A stretch of DNA of 6,431 nt. It comes from Bacteroidota bacterium (GTDB lineage Bacteria; Bacteroidota; Ignavibacteria; Ignavibacteriales; Ignavibacteriaceae). The stretch lies in the NCBI GenBank assembly GCA_021793635.1, contig JAJYSI010000205.1, forward strand, positions 1 to 6,431, given 5' to 3'. Made by a program: the position numbers and the translations under genes. Under the pieces are notes generated by a model. The model made no database searches. It saw only the letters and a program-made list of their open reading frames with translations, and was not told where the DNA came from. The stretch's first letter is position 1. Every line of letters starts with the position of its first letter. Below, piece by piece: positions 5,775-6,431 of this stretch.

Positions 5775-6431
5775 TTATTTTAAAGTAAATGAAGTTGTTA
5801 ACACATCATCCGAGCTGCCGCCGACCATTACTTTGATTACTCCCGGCTCAATTATTTTTTTCATACCGATACCGTAGTATTCGAGCATATCAGGCTTAAG
5901 AGTAAAATTTATTGATTTGGATTCACCCGGATTTAAGAAAACTCTTTGGAATCCTTTTAACTCTTCCACCGGACGCGTTACACTTGCAACCATTTTTCTT
6001 ATATATAATTCAGCAATTTCAGTTCCTGCAGCGCCGCCGGTATTCTTAACATTAACTGAAACAATTACGGAATCATTCATCCCTATTTGCTTTTTATTGA
6101 CAGCGATATCACTGAATTTAAAATTAGTATAACTCAGTCCATAGCCGAAAGGATAAAGCGGAGTAACGGGGCAATCAATATATTTAGAAGTATAATGATC
6201 TGTTGGAGACGGCGGTCTGCCGGTATTCATGTGGTTATAAAAAAGTGGAATCTGTCCGACAACCCGCGGAAAAGTTGCAGTTAATTTTCCGGATGGATTG
6301 TAATCTCCGAAAATGACATCGGCAATTGCATTTCCGGTTTGATTTCCTAAATACCACGTTTCAAGAATAGAAGAGATATTTGTTGATAGCCGGTCAATCG
6401 TCGAGAGACTGGCGTTCATCATAAGAGTAGT
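5775..6431 (-). CDS. Glycoside hydrolase family 3 beta-glucosidase, C-terminal part (5' end beyond window)
   Basis: Minus-strand frame with its TAA at 5775-5777, open to the right edge (about 218 codons visible). It covers the end of a BglX-like GH3 enzyme that hydrolyses beta-linked glycosides, usually in the periplasm or outside the cell. Counting from the Met at 6420-6422: LETWYLGNQTGNAIADVIFG (20-39) followed by DYNPSGKLTATFPR (40-53) is the end of the (alpha/beta)6-sandwich domain. VGQIPLFYNHMNTGRP (55-70) and PLYPFGYGLSYTNF (88-101) are family hallmarks. From about 115 to 215 comes the fibronectin type III-like domain, with VNVKNTGGAAGTEIAELYI (123-141) and VTRPVEELKGFQRVFLNPGE (148-167). 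That Met aligns inside the domain and is not the real start. The nucleophile and acid/base regions lie outside the window, so activity cannot be judged. Close symbols such as bglX are plausible but not assigned. Confidence 0.92.
   Translation of the reverse strand, partial: TTLMMNASLSTIDRLSTNISSILETWYLGNQTGNAIADVIFGDYNPSGKLTATFPRVVGQIPLFYNHMNTGRPPSPTDHYTSKYIDCPVTPLYPFGYGLSYTNFKFSDIAVNKKQIGMNDSVIVSVNVKNTGGAAGTEIAELYIRKMVASVTRPVEELKGFQRVFLNPGESKSINFTLKPDMLEYYGIGMKKIIEPGVIKVMVGGSSDDVLTTSFTLK

Noticed and set aside
5917..6284. Two plus-strand frames of 65-71 codons inside the beta-glucosidase gene
   Set aside because: They are antisense to a strongly supported GH3 coding region and have no recognisable content.

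Overview
The window comes from an AT-rich bacterial genome. Four things fit the Bacteroidota/Ignavibacteriota (FCB) part of the tree: Lys/Ile/Asn-rich proteins, start codons mostly lacking a clear Shine-Dalgarno sequence, a membrane PDZ-GAF-SpoIIE phosphatase, and a DUF116 protein. That placement is inferred from style and gene content, not proven by a marker gene.

Layout, left to right. Positions 1-360 hold no confident gene. An open frame enters from the left edge and stops at 150. It runs into a degenerate array of about thirteen 21-bp units (52-324), followed by a strong plus-strand terminator-like hairpin (330-361). Three minus-strand genes follow, separated by gaps of about 190 bp: a DUF116 protein (361-1182), an 84-residue winged-helix-like protein (1385-1639), and an 850-residue membrane phosphatase (1825-4377). 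A 469-bp divergent intergenic region (4378-4846) carries two inverted repeats and candidate promoters for a plus-strand LuxR-type regulator (4847-5719). That regulator has a degenerate receiver-like N-terminus. The right edge is the C-terminal part of a minus-strand glycoside hydrolase family 3 beta-glucosidase (5775-6431, continuing beyond the window), convergent with the regulator.

How the parts may work together. The phosphatase and the LuxR regulator are divergently transcribed and are both signalling proteins, so a functional link is possible but not shown. No anti-sigma factor, STAS antagonist or sensor kinase lies in the window to complete a partner-switching pathway. The beta-glucosidase points to a polysaccharide-using lifestyle and appears unrelated to the signalling genes. 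I found no IS element, CRISPR array, rRNA, tRNA or phage gene. The parts most worth a second look are the palindromic 21-bp array, the start region of the LuxR gene, and the inverted repeats near its promoters.
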